Assembly (NCBI RefSeq): GCF_027594745.1 | Contig: NZ_CP110854.1 | Span: 2,460,501 to 2,524,500 of the forward strand | Source: Saprospira grandis | GTDB taxonomy: Bacteria > Bacteroidota > Bacteroidia > Chitinophagales > Saprospiraceae | Direction: 5' to 3' | DNA length: 64,000 bases | Shown: positions 23,325 to 32,020 of the stretch, piece after piece | Position numbering within the stretch: the first letter of the stretch is position 1 | How the letters are laid out: every line of letters begins with the position of its first letter | The notes under the pieces: model-generated | Told to the model about the DNA's origin: nothing | The model's database searches: none | The model's input: only the letters and a program-made list of their open reading frames with translations | Program-made: the position numbers and the translations under genes

Positions 23325-24956
23325 ATGCAGTATTATCTACTTTTGGCCCTCTTCCTTTTGGGCTACTCCAATAGCTATGCGCAAAGCAAGGCGCAAGAAG
23401 CAAAAGCCGAAACTTGCGAAAAGGTCTATCAGGAAATTGCACAGGCCATTAATGACCCTAGACCCCTGCCCGCCTTTAATTTTATTTACCAAAAAGGCAG
23501 CAAGCCCTATTATAATGCTTACTATAATCCGCAAAATAACTCCATTAATTTCGGAGAAGGGATTTATGACCTGGCCCTAGAGTTTGGCGCCGACTCCCTA
23601 AATGCCCTAGCCATGGTGCTGGGCCATGAACTGGCCCATTATTATAAGGACCACGGTTGGGGAATGTCTTTTGGCACGGCCAATGAAGACAGCGAAATCG
23701 CCGATAAGATTTATGAAATGGAGCTGGACGAAACCCAACGCGCCCGCATGGAAGCCGAAGCCGATTATTTTGGGGGCCTTTTTGGCTATCTGGCGGGCTA
23801 TAATACTCTAGAGGTAGGAGGGGAGTTTTATAGCCGCTTGTATGAGACGATCGGCCTGCCCGATTCGACCAAGGGCTACCCCAGCCGAAAAGACCGCATC
23901 GCCATTTGCGATAATTCTCAAAAGATGCTGCAAGACCTTTTGCCCCTTTTTCAAATGGCCAATTATCTGGCATTAATGGGACAAGAAGAACGGGCCGCCA
24001 GAGCCTACGCCCAATTGGCCCAACAGTTTCCAGGTCGAGCGATTTATAATAATGCAGCCGTGAATTTTCTGCTGGCCGCCCTCAAAGAATATAAGGCCGA
24101 AGATTTACCCTTTCAGTTGCCTTTGCAGCTAGAACTCCAAAGCCGATTGGAGCAAAATAGTAAGGGCAACCGCCAACCCAAAAAAGAACGCTTTCTGGCC
24201 CAAGCCCGCCAAATGCTAGATAAATCCCTACAGGTTTCGCCCAATTATGGACCCGCTTTGCTCAATGAAATTATCTGGGCCCTGCTCAAAGAAGATCTAG
24301 ATTTAGCCTTCTTTAAGGCCAAACGCCTGGCCAAAAATGAAGAGATGCCCGCTCATATTCAAGATAAAGCCCATCTCCTGATCGGAATCATTTTGGCCCA
24401 AAATGGAGAGGAAAAAGCCGCCAAAAAACAGTTTAAACAATTGCGAAAGTCGCTGCCCGATTTGGCCGAGGCCAACCTCTCTGCCCTCAAATCTAAACGC
24501 TGGCAAGCTCGACAAGCCGCTAAACGCCAAGAAATTAGCGGAGAAGCCGAGAGCTATGATGAACTTCCCCTGGCCGAACTCCCTAGCTATTTTGAAAATA
24601 ATCAACCCGACATCATCCAAATGATGGAACGCCAACAAGAGGATAGTCCCGAGTTGCTATTAATTGCTAGTCGATTGGAGCAAAAAGAGGCCCTGCTTTT
24701 GGCGAGCTACGGCCAAGCCAATGAAGAGGAAATCTGGGGCTTTTTGCAGTTTAATGCCGATTATCAGGGAGAAACCGCCCGCGGAGTTAAAATCGGTAGC
24801 CGCCAAAGCGAAATCGAAAAATTATACGGCTTTGCCGCCAATAGCCTAAGTACGGGCAAGGGGAAGTTGCTTTATTATCCTTTGGCTGGACTCATTTTTA
24901 GTCTGGACCAAAATGGGCAGCTAGACCGTTGGTTGCAGTTTTCTAAATTGCAATAA
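23325..24956 (+). CDS. M48-family metalloprotease with TPR-like C-terminus, exported
   Basis: 543 residues. Start MQYYLLLALFLLGYSNSYAQ at 23325 gives a normal signal peptide; an upstream in-frame ATG at 23271 lacks it. The zinc motif HELAH is at residues 101-105, and the third ligand Glu lies in EAEADYFGG near 145: the M48 arrangement. From about 205 to 420 the protein is made of helical repeats (MGQEERAARAYAQLAQQFPG, AKKQFKQLRKSLPDLAEANL), as in BepA-like periplasmic proteases that handle outer-membrane proteins. The end (GVKIGSRQSEIEKLYG) is a further small domain. The glycosyltransferase ATG is one base after its stop region. Confidence 0.85.
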   Translation: MQYYLLLALFLLGYSNSYAQSKAQEAKAETCEKVYQEIAQAINDPRPLPAFNFIYQKGSKPYYNAYYNPQNNSINFGEGIYDLALEFGADSLNALAMVLGHELAHYYKDHGWGMSFGTANEDSEIADKIYEMELDETQRARMEAEADYFGGLFGYLAGYNTLEVGGEFYSRLYETIGLPDSTKGYPSRKDRIAICDNSQKMLQDLLPLFQMANYLALMGQEERAARAYAQLAQQFPGRAIYNNAAVNFLLAALKEYKAEDLPFQLPLQLELQSRLEQNSKGNRQPKKERFLAQARQMLDKSLQVSPNYGPALLNEIIWALLKEDLDLAFFKAKRLAKNEEMPAHIQDKAHLLIGIILAQNGEEKAAKKQFKQLRKSLPDLAEANLSALKSKRWQARQAAKRQEISGEAESYDELPLAELPSYFENNQPDIIQMMERQQEDSPELLLIASRLEQKEALLLASYGQANEEEIWGFLQFNADYQGETARGVKIGSRQSEIEKLYGFAANSLSTGKGKLLYYPLAGLIFSLDQNGQLDRWLQFSKLQ

Positions 24957-24957
24957 T

Positions 24958-26076
24958 ATGCTCTATATCTACGGCTTAATCCTTTTCCTTAGCCTCGGCT
25001 ACGGCGCATTAATGGCCAGCTATTGCTTTTTTTGGGCAAGGCTGGCCCCTTCTTTTTTAGCCCCCAATTATCAGCCGAAAAAGAAGATTAGCATTGTCTT
25101 GGCCGCCCGAAATGAGGAGGAACATATCGAAAGCTGCCTCCGCTCTCTCTTGGCCCAAAATTATCCCCCCGAATTGATGGAGATTGTTTTGGTGGATGAC
25201 CATTCTGAAGATGCGACCCGCAGCATTGCCCAAGGTTTCCAAGACGACCGCCTGCAGATTATCGCCCTGCAAAAGGGCCTGGGCAAAAAGGCCGCTCTGG
25301 CCCAAGCTATTGCCGCCGCCCAAGGCGAATACCTGCTTTTTACCGATGCCGATTGCCAATTGCCCTCCTTTTGGGCCAAACAACTTTGCTTCCCGATGGA
25401 GCAAGAAAATATGCAGTTTGTGGCTGCTCCCGTCCTCTTTTCTTATCGAAATCGCTTTTTGGAAAAAGCCCAAGCCCTCGATTTTATGGGCATGATGGCC
25501 ATCACGGGCGCTGGCATTAATGGCCAATATATGCGGATGTGCAATGGGGCCAATATGGCTTACCCCAAAGCCCGATATATCGAACTCAACGGCTTTGCTG
25601 GCATGGATCAGCTCGCCTCTGGCGACGATATGCTCTTTTTGCAAAAAGTAGCCGAAAAATACCCCCAACAAATCGCTTTTGTCAAAAGCCTAGAGGCCGC
25701 CGTGCAAACTCCCGCCGTGCAAACTTATGCCGCCTTTTGGCGACAACGCCTCCGCTGGTCCTCCAAATCTGGGGCCTACAAAGACCGCCGAACCGAACTA
25801 CAATTGGGCCTCGTTTGGGCCTTCTCTTGCTCCCTTTTTATCAGCAGTATTGCCCTGTTTTTCGGCTTTTCGCCCTATTGGGTCCTCGGCCAATGGGCCC
25901 TCAAAGCCCTAGCCGATTACTGCCTGCTGTCGAGCGCTAGCCGCTTTTTTCAGCGCCGCCAACTCCTCCGCATTTTCTGGCCCGCCCTGCTGGCTCACCT
26001 ACTCTATATTGTGCTGGTCGGCACGGCCTCGCTTTTTCCACAAAATTACCAATGGAAAGGCCGTTCATGGCGATAA
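24958..26076 (+). CDS. Family 2 glycosyltransferase, membrane-bound
   Basis: 372 residues. N-terminal membrane segment (3-27), GT-A domain with VLAARNEEEHIESCL (48-62), the VDDHS nucleotide-sugar motif (79-83), TDAD (129-132), SGDDMLF near 223, QRLRWSS near 262, then about three C-terminal membrane segments. This is the layout of processive or polyprenyl-linked GT2 enzymes; donor and acceptor are unknown. Start overlaps the M48 gene end (one base between stop and ATG), so they are coupled. Confidence 0.88.
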   Translation: MLYIYGLILFLSLGYGALMASYCFFWARLAPSFLAPNYQPKKKISIVLAARNEEEHIESCLRSLLAQNYPPELMEIVLVDDHSEDATRSIAQGFQDDRLQIIALQKGLGKKAALAQAIAAAQGEYLLFTDADCQLPSFWAKQLCFPMEQENMQFVAAPVLFSYRNRFLEKAQALDFMGMMAITGAGINGQYMRMCNGANMAYPKARYIELNGFAGMDQLASGDDMLFLQKVAEKYPQQIAFVKSLEAAVQTPAVQTYAAFWRQRLRWSSKSGAYKDRRTELQLGLVWAFSCSLFISSIALFFGFSPYWVLGQWALKALADYCLLSSASRFFQRRQLLRIFWPALLAHLLYIVLVGTASLFPQNYQWKGRSWR

Positions 26077-26085
26077 GATGAAGGG

Positions 26086-26330
26086 TTTGGGGCCTCCGCT
26101 GCGGCTTCGCCTTGCGGCGCTACGTTTACTCCCTATGGTCGTCGAACTGCGAACTAAAGTTCTTGTTGTCGCAGCTCGCTGATTTTTTGGGGCCTCCGCC
26201 TCCCTTCGGTCGTCGGCGCTACGTTTCGCAGCTCGCTGTTCGCTCGGCCCTGCGGCGGCTTTGCCGCCTTGGTCTGGCCTGACGGCCACTGCTGCACATC
26301 GCTAGGCCTGCGGCCCTTCGGGCCTGTAGG
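26086..26330 (+). repeat. GGGGC structured repeat c9 (subfamily B with extended leader, + orientation)
   Basis: Two GGGGCC heads (about 26087 and 26196) separated by a leader with TGGTCGTCGAACTGCG and TTGTTGTCGCAGCTCGCTG, as in c6. Then CTTCGGTCGTCGGCGCTACG, GCAGCTCGCTGTTCGCTCGG, variable stem GGCGGCTTTGCCGCC, GGTCTGGCC and tail CACATCGCTAGGCC. Confidence 0.85.
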
Positions 26331-26344
26331 ATGGATGTATAGAC

Positions 26345-26364
26345 CTGCGGGTTGAAACCCGCAG
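26345..26364. repeat. GGTTGAAACC-type hairpin
   Basis: CTGCGGGTTGAAACCCGCAG, a 20-base palindrome with the same centre as the cassette hairpins but a different stem. Confidence 0.7.
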
Positions 26365-26390
26365 CCAGATTAGGTCCCAATTAGCAAGCT

Positions 26391-26527
26391 TTTAGCGGTC
26401 CCATGGCTTGCAGCTTAAAAGTCGCAAGACCTGAAAACTGAATGCTTTCGCCTATCTCCAATGAAGCAGGGGCTTTTAAGCCGCTGCGGCGAACAAAATG
26501 ATGGCCCAACAAGATTGGCTGTGGCCT
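26391..26527 (-). pseudogene. Possible gene remnant
   Basis: A minus-strand open stretch of about 45 codons reads PILLGHHFVRRSGLKAP then ASLEIGESIQFSGLATFKLQ and ends at 26391. It has no ATG and is preceded by a stop at 26528-26530. The amino acid pattern looks protein-like, but there is no recognised family. Low confidence. Confidence 0.25.
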
Positions 26528-26618
26528 TTAGACTGCAGGAACAGGATTTTGGCCCCCAATTGTTAGGGATTTGTTAAATGTGGAAATAATGTAACAAAAT
26601 GAAAAAGGGCAAAAGTTC

Positions 26619-26681
26619 GGTCTGGTTGCTAGCTGGGTAGGTCTGGTTGCTAGCAGAGTAGGTCTGGTTGCTAGCTGGGTA
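26619..26681. repeat. Three 21-bp tandem repeats
   Basis: GGTCTGGTTGCTAGCTGGGTA three times; the middle unit has CAGAGTA in place of CTGGGTA. No reading-frame support. Confidence 0.85.
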
Positions 26682-26744
26682 GGGGGACTATTCGGGACTG
26701 TTCAGAATTTTGTGTATTAGAATAAAATTAGTACTCGTTATGGG

Positions 26745-26896
26745 CCGATGGTTTTAACCATCGGCTCATTTTATTGCGCCTAGCATGGCCTCTTTTGTTG
26801 CTGTGGGTTTCAACCCACAGGTACTATAAAATGTCAATCATCGCCTAGGGGCTTGTCCCTAGGCAGCAAAAAGGAGAAACACAAAATTTTAAATAG
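26745..26896. repeat. Hairpin cluster and AT-rich box
   Basis: CCGATGGTTTTAACCATCGG (26745-26764), CTGTGGGTTTCAACCCACAG (26801-26820), CCTAGGGG/CCCTAGG hairpin (26844-26863), then the reverse complement of CTATTTAAAATTTTGTGTTT at 26877-26896. The last two parts equal the 6218-6272 module reversed. No GGGGC core here. Confidence 0.75.
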
Positions 26897-26911
26897 TCTC
26901 AAAAAACACAA

Positions 26912-28330
26912 CTACTCCCCAAATTTCCGCATAAGGAGCTGGACCATCTTAATCAAAGAGAAGGTATCGAGTTGGCAATAATCGATTAGGGCTTGGCGGG
27001 TTTGGGCTTGCTCTTGAGGCGGCTGTTGGTCCAACTGCCACCAAGCATCGGCAGCGGCTAGGCCCTCGGCAATGGGGAGCTCATCATAGCTCATTTGGGG
27101 AAGTAAAACGGGCAATACCTTTTTGAGGGAGCTGCGGCCCTCAAATTTAGCGTCTATATAGAGTCCTTTGGTCACAATTTCTTCTAGGTCCACTAAGCGC
27201 TCATTGAGGCGGTATAAAAAATCTCGATGTTCGGGATAGCGTTTGGCGAGTTCTCTGTTGCGTTCTCTTTCAAAGGTTTTGTGCCAGACCAAAATGCTGC
27301 CTTGGGGCTGGGCCGCATCTAAGAGGGCTTGCATCAGGCCAGCGGTGGGTTCTTTTTTGTCTTGGGCCAAAAAGTTGGTAGAAACAATATCCTCTGTTTC
27401 TTTATTGGGCCAAACTTGCCAGCTAAACTGAAAGGGAATATGTTGGAAGGGGCGGCTATGGGGAATAAAGGGAACGGCTGGATTGACCGCCTCATAATCT
27501 AGGGCCTGCAAGGGAAACTGGAGTTGGGCCAACCATTCTTTTAGGGCGGGAACATCTACCTGAGCTTGGCCCGTTTTGGCCGATTGTTGTTGGAGCAGCC
27601 AGCGTTCGGGCAGAAGTTTGGGATCCAATTCTGTGAGGTCCCATTTTTTTTGGGCCAGGGCTTGGTCCAAAGGTGGCCGATCTAGGCGGTGGCGGGGCAA
27701 TTGAAAAATGCTAAAGGCTGGAATCTCTTGGCCGTGATATTTTTGAATAAAGGGGCAGGCCAGCTTCTTTTTGCAAAAACTTTGGCCATCCCATTTTGGG
27801 GTTGTTTTTTGGAGGCGGAGCGCCTCGGCCTTTTGCATGAGCAGAGCGGTTTCTGCTCTGAGCTCGGCAAGTTCTTGGCCTAGGGGGTGGATTTTAAGCA
27901 GGCGTTTGGGGGGAATTTCTCCGCCGGGGTAGCGATAATCCTTATCGATCCAGATGGCATAGCATTGTTCCACTTCATAGCCCGCCAGACAAAAGAGATG
28001 ATAACTAAAGGCCCATTCCTTCAGGTATTTTTCCTTAAAGCCATGTTTGGGCGAATAGACTGAGCCCGAGGCCCGCACAAAATAGAGGCGAACTTGATCG
28101 GGATGATTGGGACTGGCCTTAATAAAATCTACGGCAGCTCGCCAGGGGCCAAAGCTCGCCCAGATAGGATCTTGGTCTTGCAGCTCAATGCGTTGAGCGG
28201 CCAGTTGGCGGAGCTCGGGGGCGAGGGGGTAGGGCAGGCGGGGGCGGGGCGTTTCGGCCTGTTGGGCCAGCCAAAACTCTCTGGGACAATCGATAAACTG
28301 CTGTAAATCGGGAAAATGCAAACTACTCAT
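26912..28330 (-). CDS. DUF2779 family protein (RNase H-like fold predicted)
   Basis: 472 residues. The C-terminal half has the DUF2779 block LQALDYEAVNPAVPFIPHSRPF near residue 277 and HIPFQFSW. LDYEA and a later YCQLDTFSLIKMV near residue 454 supply the acidic residues expected of a DEDD-type nuclease; this is inferred. The N-terminal half begins FPDLQQFIDCPREFWL and holds Cys residues (FCKKKLACPFIQ), a pattern seen where such proteins carry an iron-sulfur or PD-(D/E)XK-like region. Role unknown. It lies alone between inverted repeats c9 and c10. Confidence 0.75.
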   Translation of the reverse strand: MSSLHFPDLQQFIDCPREFWLAQQAETPRPRLPYPLAPELRQLAAQRIELQDQDPIWASFGPWRAAVDFIKASPNHPDQVRLYFVRASGSVYSPKHGFKEKYLKEWAFSYHLFCLAGYEVEQCYAIWIDKDYRYPGGEIPPKRLLKIHPLGQELAELRAETALLMQKAEALRLQKTTPKWDGQSFCKKKLACPFIQKYHGQEIPAFSIFQLPRHRLDRPPLDQALAQKKWDLTELDPKLLPERWLLQQQSAKTGQAQVDVPALKEWLAQLQFPLQALDYEAVNPAVPFIPHSRPFQHIPFQFSWQVWPNKETEDIVSTNFLAQDKKEPTAGLMQALLDAAQPQGSILVWHKTFERERNRELAKRYPEHRDFLYRLNERLVDLEEIVTKGLYIDAKFEGRSSLKKVLPVLLPQMSYDELPIAEGLAAADAWWQLDQQPPQEQAQTRQALIDYCQLDTFSLIKMVQLLMRKFGE

Positions 28331-28420
28331 AAGAAAAGGACTTCAGTAAAGGGGCGCAAAATGGGCGCCTAAGGGCCACAAGATACAGAAGTTAGGCTAT
28401 ATATCGCCTTTTTTGGTCTA

Positions 28421-28587
28421 GCAGGCGGCGAAGCCGCCGCAAAGGCGCGCAGCGCCTCGGCTGAGGGGCTGTAGCAGGGCCGCCGCAGGCGGCAGACCAA
28501 AGCGGCGCAGCCGCTGCAGGGCCGAGCAGAGAGCGAGCTGCGAAACGGCCCGACCCGAGCGCAGCGAGTGGGCAGCCCCAAAAAAAC
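28421..28587 (-). repeat. GGGGC structured repeat c10 (subfamily A-like, - orientation)
   Basis: On the minus strand: TTTTGGGGCTGCCCACTCGC, TCGGGCCGTTTCGCAGCTCG, CTCTCTGCTCGGCCC, variable stem GCGGCTGCGCCGC, GGTCTGCCGCCTGCGGCGG, and a tail diverged to CTACAGCCCCTCAGCC. Right boundary of the c9-c10 interval. Confidence 0.82.
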
Positions 28588-28800
28588 AGCAGAAAAAAGC
28601 AACTGATTGTAAACCCAATGTTTAGGCAGTGTTTTTTTAAAGAAAATATTTCTTTTTGAGGGCCGAAAAAGGGGGATAGCTAAATTCTATTAAAAATATA
28701 ACGCTTGAAATAAAATTCTACTAAAATTTAAAAGTGTAAAATATAAAAAGCTAAAAAAGCTAAAATTTGGGGGGTCGATAAAATTTTATTTTGTTTAAAG

Positions 28801-28832
28801 TTTGTCTAACTAAAAAAATGACCTTAGATTTG
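28801..28832 (+). promoter_or_regulatory. Bacteroidota promoter for the small exported protein
   Basis: TTTG at 28801-28804, 20-base spacer, TAGATTTG at 28825-28832. The surrounding 200 bases are very AT-rich. Confidence 0.75.
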
Positions 28833-28893
28833 CATCAGCAAAGGGGAAGCCCCCTGCATTAAAATTTAAAGTTACTTCAAGACGATATATAAG

Positions 28894-29295
28894 ATGAAAC
28901 ATATAATTACCTTAATTTGCTGTTGTTTTTTTGCCCTACAAGTTTCTTGGGCGCAATCTACAAAGACCCTCGTACAAACCTTGCCTTTGGCTGCGGCCAC
29001 GGCTAGTTTAGAAATTGCGGCAGAGGTAGAAATTGAGTATTGGGAAGAGGAGCAAGTTCGGATTACCACCGAAGTGATTGCGGAGAATGTGAGCGAGGCC
29101 ATTTTGAAAAAGCTAGTGATGATTGGCCGTTATAATATTGTACAAAAAGAGACTCCTAAAGGCTTGGTATTGTACATGCCTAAGATGGAACATCAGGTAA
29201 TTTTGCGCGGACAAATTCTGGACGAGCAGCTCAAGATAAAAGTACAGCTCCCCAAGGGGATGAAGCTACAAACAATAGATAAATCAGCGCTTTAG
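28894..29295 (+). CDS. Small exported protein, unknown
   Basis: 133 residues. Signal peptide MKHIITLICCCFFALQVSWAQ. The mature part is beta-prone (SLEIAAEVEIEYWEEEQVRITTEVIAENV, then LRGQILDEQLKIKVQLPKGMKL), recalling the repetitive beta-sheet head seen in GIN-type (DUF2807-like) exported proteins of the phylum; this is only a resemblance. It stands alone with its own promoter and terminator. Confidence 0.65.
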   Translation: MKHIITLICCCFFALQVSWAQSTKTLVQTLPLAAATASLEIAAEVEIEYWEEEQVRITTEVIAENVSEAILKKLVMIGRYNIVQKETPKGLVLYMPKMEHQVILRGQILDEQLKIKVQLPKGMKLQTIDKSAL

Positions 29296-29338
29296 ACGCA
29301 AAAAAGAGTTAGATTTATTTAGTGTATGAACAAGGGTG

Positions 29339-29372
29339 AAAGCCGAGGCAGTAAGGAGCTTCGGCTTTTTTG
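29339..29372 (+). terminator. Terminator after the small exported protein
   Basis: AAAGCCGA pairs with TCGGCTTT, loop about 14 bases, followed by T's. Confidence 0.75.
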
Positions 29373-29383
29373 TTTGGCATTGC

Positions 29384-29414
29384 TTGGCCAAGCTTAAAAA
29401 AAGGTCTAAATTTG
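29384..29414 (+). promoter_or_regulatory. Candidate promoter for pcm
   Basis: TTG at 29384-29386, 20-base spacer, TAAATTTG at 29407-29414. The pcm ATG is 87 bases downstream. Confidence 0.6.
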
Positions 29415-29500
29415 AACTTGTAGCAAGCAAATGAAACTAGTTAAAAAGCAGATTGTCAGTATTTAATATATCTAATTTTTATTTAAAAGCATGGCCCTCT

Positions 29501-30160
29501 ATGCAAGATACCTACAGACATAAGGGGATGAGGCGGAAGCTTTTGCAGCAATTGCAAAAAAACGCGGCTTTTCGTCCAGAGGTTTTGGCAGCAATAGGGA
29601 CTGTGCCGAGGCATTTTTTTGTGGACTCTGCTTTTGAGGAATTGGCCTATAAGGATCAGGCGCTACCTATTGGTGGGGGGCAAACGCTTTCGCAGCCCTC
29701 TACGGTGGCTTGGCAATGTAGCTTGTTGGAGCTAAGCGCTGGGCAGCGTATTTTAGAAATTGGAACGGGTTCGGGTTATCAGGCGGCCATATTGCAAAGA
29801 ATGGGAGCCGAGCTAGATACCTATGAGCGGCAAGAGGCCTTGCAGTTGGCGGCAAAAAAGCGCTTTGATGCGCTAAAGCTAGAAAATTTGCGTTCTTATT
29901 TTGGCGATGCAAGCGAGCTGCCTTTGGCAGAGCCACCCTATGACGGCATTTTGATGAGCTGTGCGGCCGAACAGATTCCCAAGCAGCTATTGGCCCGCTT
30001 GAAAATTGGGGGACGGATGGTCTTGCCCTTGCTTTATCAGGAGCAGCAGCGGATGTTTGTTGTAGAGCGAAAGGGAGAAAAAACCTTTGAGTATGAGGAT
30101 TGTGGTCCCTGCCGTTTTGTTCCTTTTTTGCCGGGAGCCCTGCCTGTGCAAAGAAATTAG
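29501..30160 (+). CDS. pcm: Protein-L-isoaspartate O-methyltransferase
   Basis: 219 residues from the ATG at 29501. SAM-binding motif LEIGTGSGYQAAIL at about 85-98. The substrate-side block LPIGGGQTLSQPSTVA at 55-70 is diagnostic of PCMT. It repairs isoaspartyl residues by methylation; acts in the cytoplasm. The sequence upstream in the same frame has no good start. Confidence 0.93.
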   Translation: MQDTYRHKGMRRKLLQQLQKNAAFRPEVLAAIGTVPRHFFVDSAFEELAYKDQALPIGGGQTLSQPSTVAWQCSLLELSAGQRILEIGTGSGYQAAILQRMGAELDTYERQEALQLAAKKRFDALKLENLRSYFGDASELPLAEPPYDGILMSCAAEQIPKQLLARLKIGGRMVLPLLYQEQQRMFVVERKGEKTFEYEDCGPCRFVPFLPGALPVQRN

Positions 30161-30266
30161 TGCCGACATCTAGTTCCGTTTTTTTTACGTAAAAGCAAAA
30201 CGACCTCTTCCCAAAATCCTATTTGTATTAAGCTTGCTTTGCTCAAGTTTATCATCCCTAAACAAA

Positions 30267-31601
30267 ATGGCTATGCTTTTAGCCCTCTTATTTATTGTTT
30301 ATTCTTGCTTGGCGACCCTTTGGATTATGAAGGGGCGTAGTTTTAAGCAGTGGGGAATTTCTCCCAAAATAATCCTTATGCTCTTTTTTTTGCGCTTAGG
30401 GCTGGGGGCTATTTATGGGCAGTTGCATTTAGAGTATTTTGATGCTGGAGACACCTTTTTATACTTTGAGGAAAGCCAGCTTATTGCGCAGACGATTTGG
30501 CCTTATTGGGATTATTATTGGGGGAGCTGGACGGGCCAAGCGCCTATTCCCCCAGCCGATGCCGAGCTCTATTTGTATCCCGATTGGTCATTTATACAGC
30601 GAGATTTTGGCACTTATGCCTTGGTGCATATTCATGCTATTCCGCAGTTTTTTTCGGCGGGTTCTTATTTTTTGCATGGCTTTTTTGTGGCTTTTCTGGG
30701 CCTTTTTGCCAGTCTCAATTTTTATTGGGTCTTAGAGCGGCATCTGCAATTGCCCCGCAAACTGCTTCAGTTTGCTTGCTTTTTTATGCCTTCTGTTTTG
30801 TTCTGGACCTCGGGGTTTCATAAGGATGTATGGGTATATTTATCAATTAGTGGGCTGTTTTTGGGCCTAGATGCCTATTATCGGCAGGCTTGGAAGAGGG
30901 CGTTTTGCTTTTTGGGCCTAGGGCTTTTGGGCTTGGCCGTTTTTCGGACCTATCTATTGGGCCTGGTTTTTCCGGCGCTGACAGCCGCTAGTTTGCTGCC
31001 TTTTTTCTTCAAAAATCGCCCAATTCAGGCCTACCTTTCCGTTTATGCCTTTTTGGGCCTGGGTCTTTTTGCCCTCGAAATGACGGGCTATTTTTCTCCG
31101 CTCCAATTGCTGGCCAACCGCCAAGGGGCTTTTTTGGCCGAAAAAGGAGGCTCTGTTATCGCTAATGCAACAGCTTGGGAGCCCAATTTTTTTAGCTTTT
31201 TTGCCTATCTGCCCAAAGCACTTTTTAATGTCTGTTTTCGCCCCTTAATATGGAATGTCAAAGACAGTTTGCAGCTGGCGGCTGCCCTAGAAATCCTTTC
31301 TTTTTGGCTGCTTTTTTTTCTGGGCCTCAACAAAGGCAGAAACCCTCAAAAGCGCTCGCCACTCTTCTATTTTATGTTCTTTTATGCCCTGAGCAACCTC
31401 TTGCTGATTGGCCTTTTGGTGGTCAATTTGGGCACAATTGTCCGCTATCGGAGCATCGCCCTGCACTTTTTGGTGATCTTGCTGCTCCAAAGTTTTCACT
31501 TTTTTCATCAGTATTTTCAGGCTAAAGAGAGCCAAAAAAAGCCCCTTTCTCCAAGAGCGGAGCGCCCCGCAGTTGGTCGCAAAGCAGAACTGCAAGATTA
31601 G
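30267..31601 (+). CDS. Polytopic membrane protein, unknown
   Basis: 444 residues from the ATG at 30267. About 10 hydrophobic segments, aromatic-rich. An early loop holds YFDAGDTFLYFEESQLIAQ with acidic residues after the second segment, the position where lipid-linked sugar transferases (GT-C fold) keep their catalytic Asp, so a GT-C role is possible but not shown. SGFHKDVWVYLSISGLFLG near residue 190 is another conserved-looking loop. The C-terminus is basic and soluble, and ends 15 bases before repeat c11. Confidence 0.65.
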   Translation: MAMLLALLFIVYSCLATLWIMKGRSFKQWGISPKIILMLFFLRLGLGAIYGQLHLEYFDAGDTFLYFEESQLIAQTIWPYWDYYWGSWTGQAPIPPADAELYLYPDWSFIQRDFGTYALVHIHAIPQFFSAGSYFLHGFFVAFLGLFASLNFYWVLERHLQLPRKLLQFACFFMPSVLFWTSGFHKDVWVYLSISGLFLGLDAYYRQAWKRAFCFLGLGLLGLAVFRTYLLGLVFPALTAASLLPFFFKNRPIQAYLSVYAFLGLGLFALEMTGYFSPLQLLANRQGAFLAEKGGSVIANATAWEPNFFSFFAYLPKALFNVCFRPLIWNVKDSLQLAAALEILSFWLLFFLGLNKGRNPQKRSPLFYFMFFYALSNLLLIGLLVVNLGTIVRYRSIALHFLVILLLQSFHFFHQYFQAKESQKKPLSPRAERPAVGRKAELQD

Positions 31602-31615
31602 TAAATTGGAGGAGG

Positions 31616-31760
31616 TTTTGGGGCCTCCCGCAGCAAGCTGCGGGCGCTACGTCCGGCAGCTCGCTGCTCGCTCGGCCCTGCGGCCTGACGGCCTTGGTCT
31701 GCGGCTTTGCCGCACTGCCTACCATCGCTAGGCCAAGAAAAGCGCCCCTTTGGGGCGCCC
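31616..31760 (+). repeat. GGGGC structured repeat c11 (subfamily B, + orientation)
   Basis: TTTTGGGGCCTCCCGCAGC, stem CCCGCAGCAAGCTGCGGG, GCGCTACGTCCGGCAGCTCG, GCTGCTCGCTCGGCCC, short variable stem, GGTCTGCGGCTTTGCCGC and tail CTACCATCGCTAGGCC. Forms a compact inverted pair with c12. Confidence 0.85.
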
Positions 31761-31783
31761 AGGATAAAAAAGAAGACTGACAT

Positions 31784-31818
31784 TTTGTCACCTTTGTCCA
31801 AAATATGAATTATCTTTG
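31784..31818 (+). promoter_or_regulatory. Candidate promoter between c11 and c12 for miaB
   Basis: TATCTTTG at 31811-31818 matches the -7 element. TTTG at 31784-31787 is 23 bases upstream, slightly long. If used, repeat c12 is part of the miaB 5' leader, about 200 bases long. Confidence 0.5.
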
Positions 31819-31849
31819 TGCCCTAGCCAAGCGCTAAAGCCGTAAAGCC

Positions 31850-32001
31850 AGGCCTTTTTGGCCTAGCGCTGCGGAGCGGGTGCCCCGAAGGGGCAGACCC
31901 AACAAAACGAGCCTTGGCGATGTTTTGTGCAGGGCCGAGCAGACCTGCGAGCCCCGCAGCATAGCGCCCCGACCGCAGGGAGGGGAGGCCCCCAAAAAAA
32001 A
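31850..32001 (-). repeat. GGGGC structured repeat c12 (subfamily B/A mix, - orientation)
   Basis: On the minus strand: TTTTTGGGGGCCTCCCCTCC, CGGTCGGGGCGCTATGCTGC, core CTCGCAGGTCTGCTCGGCCC, then a stem-like ACAAAACATCGCC..GTTTTGT, GGTCTGCCCCTTCGGGGC and CAGCGCTAGGCC. Lies between a candidate promoter and miaB. Confidence 0.82.
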
Positions 32002-32020
32002 GAATAGCACCTATACTGAT

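Noticed and set aside
31880..32020. 47-residue N-terminal extension of MiaB
   Set aside because: It is translated from repeat c12; the ATG at 32021 gives the family N-terminus.
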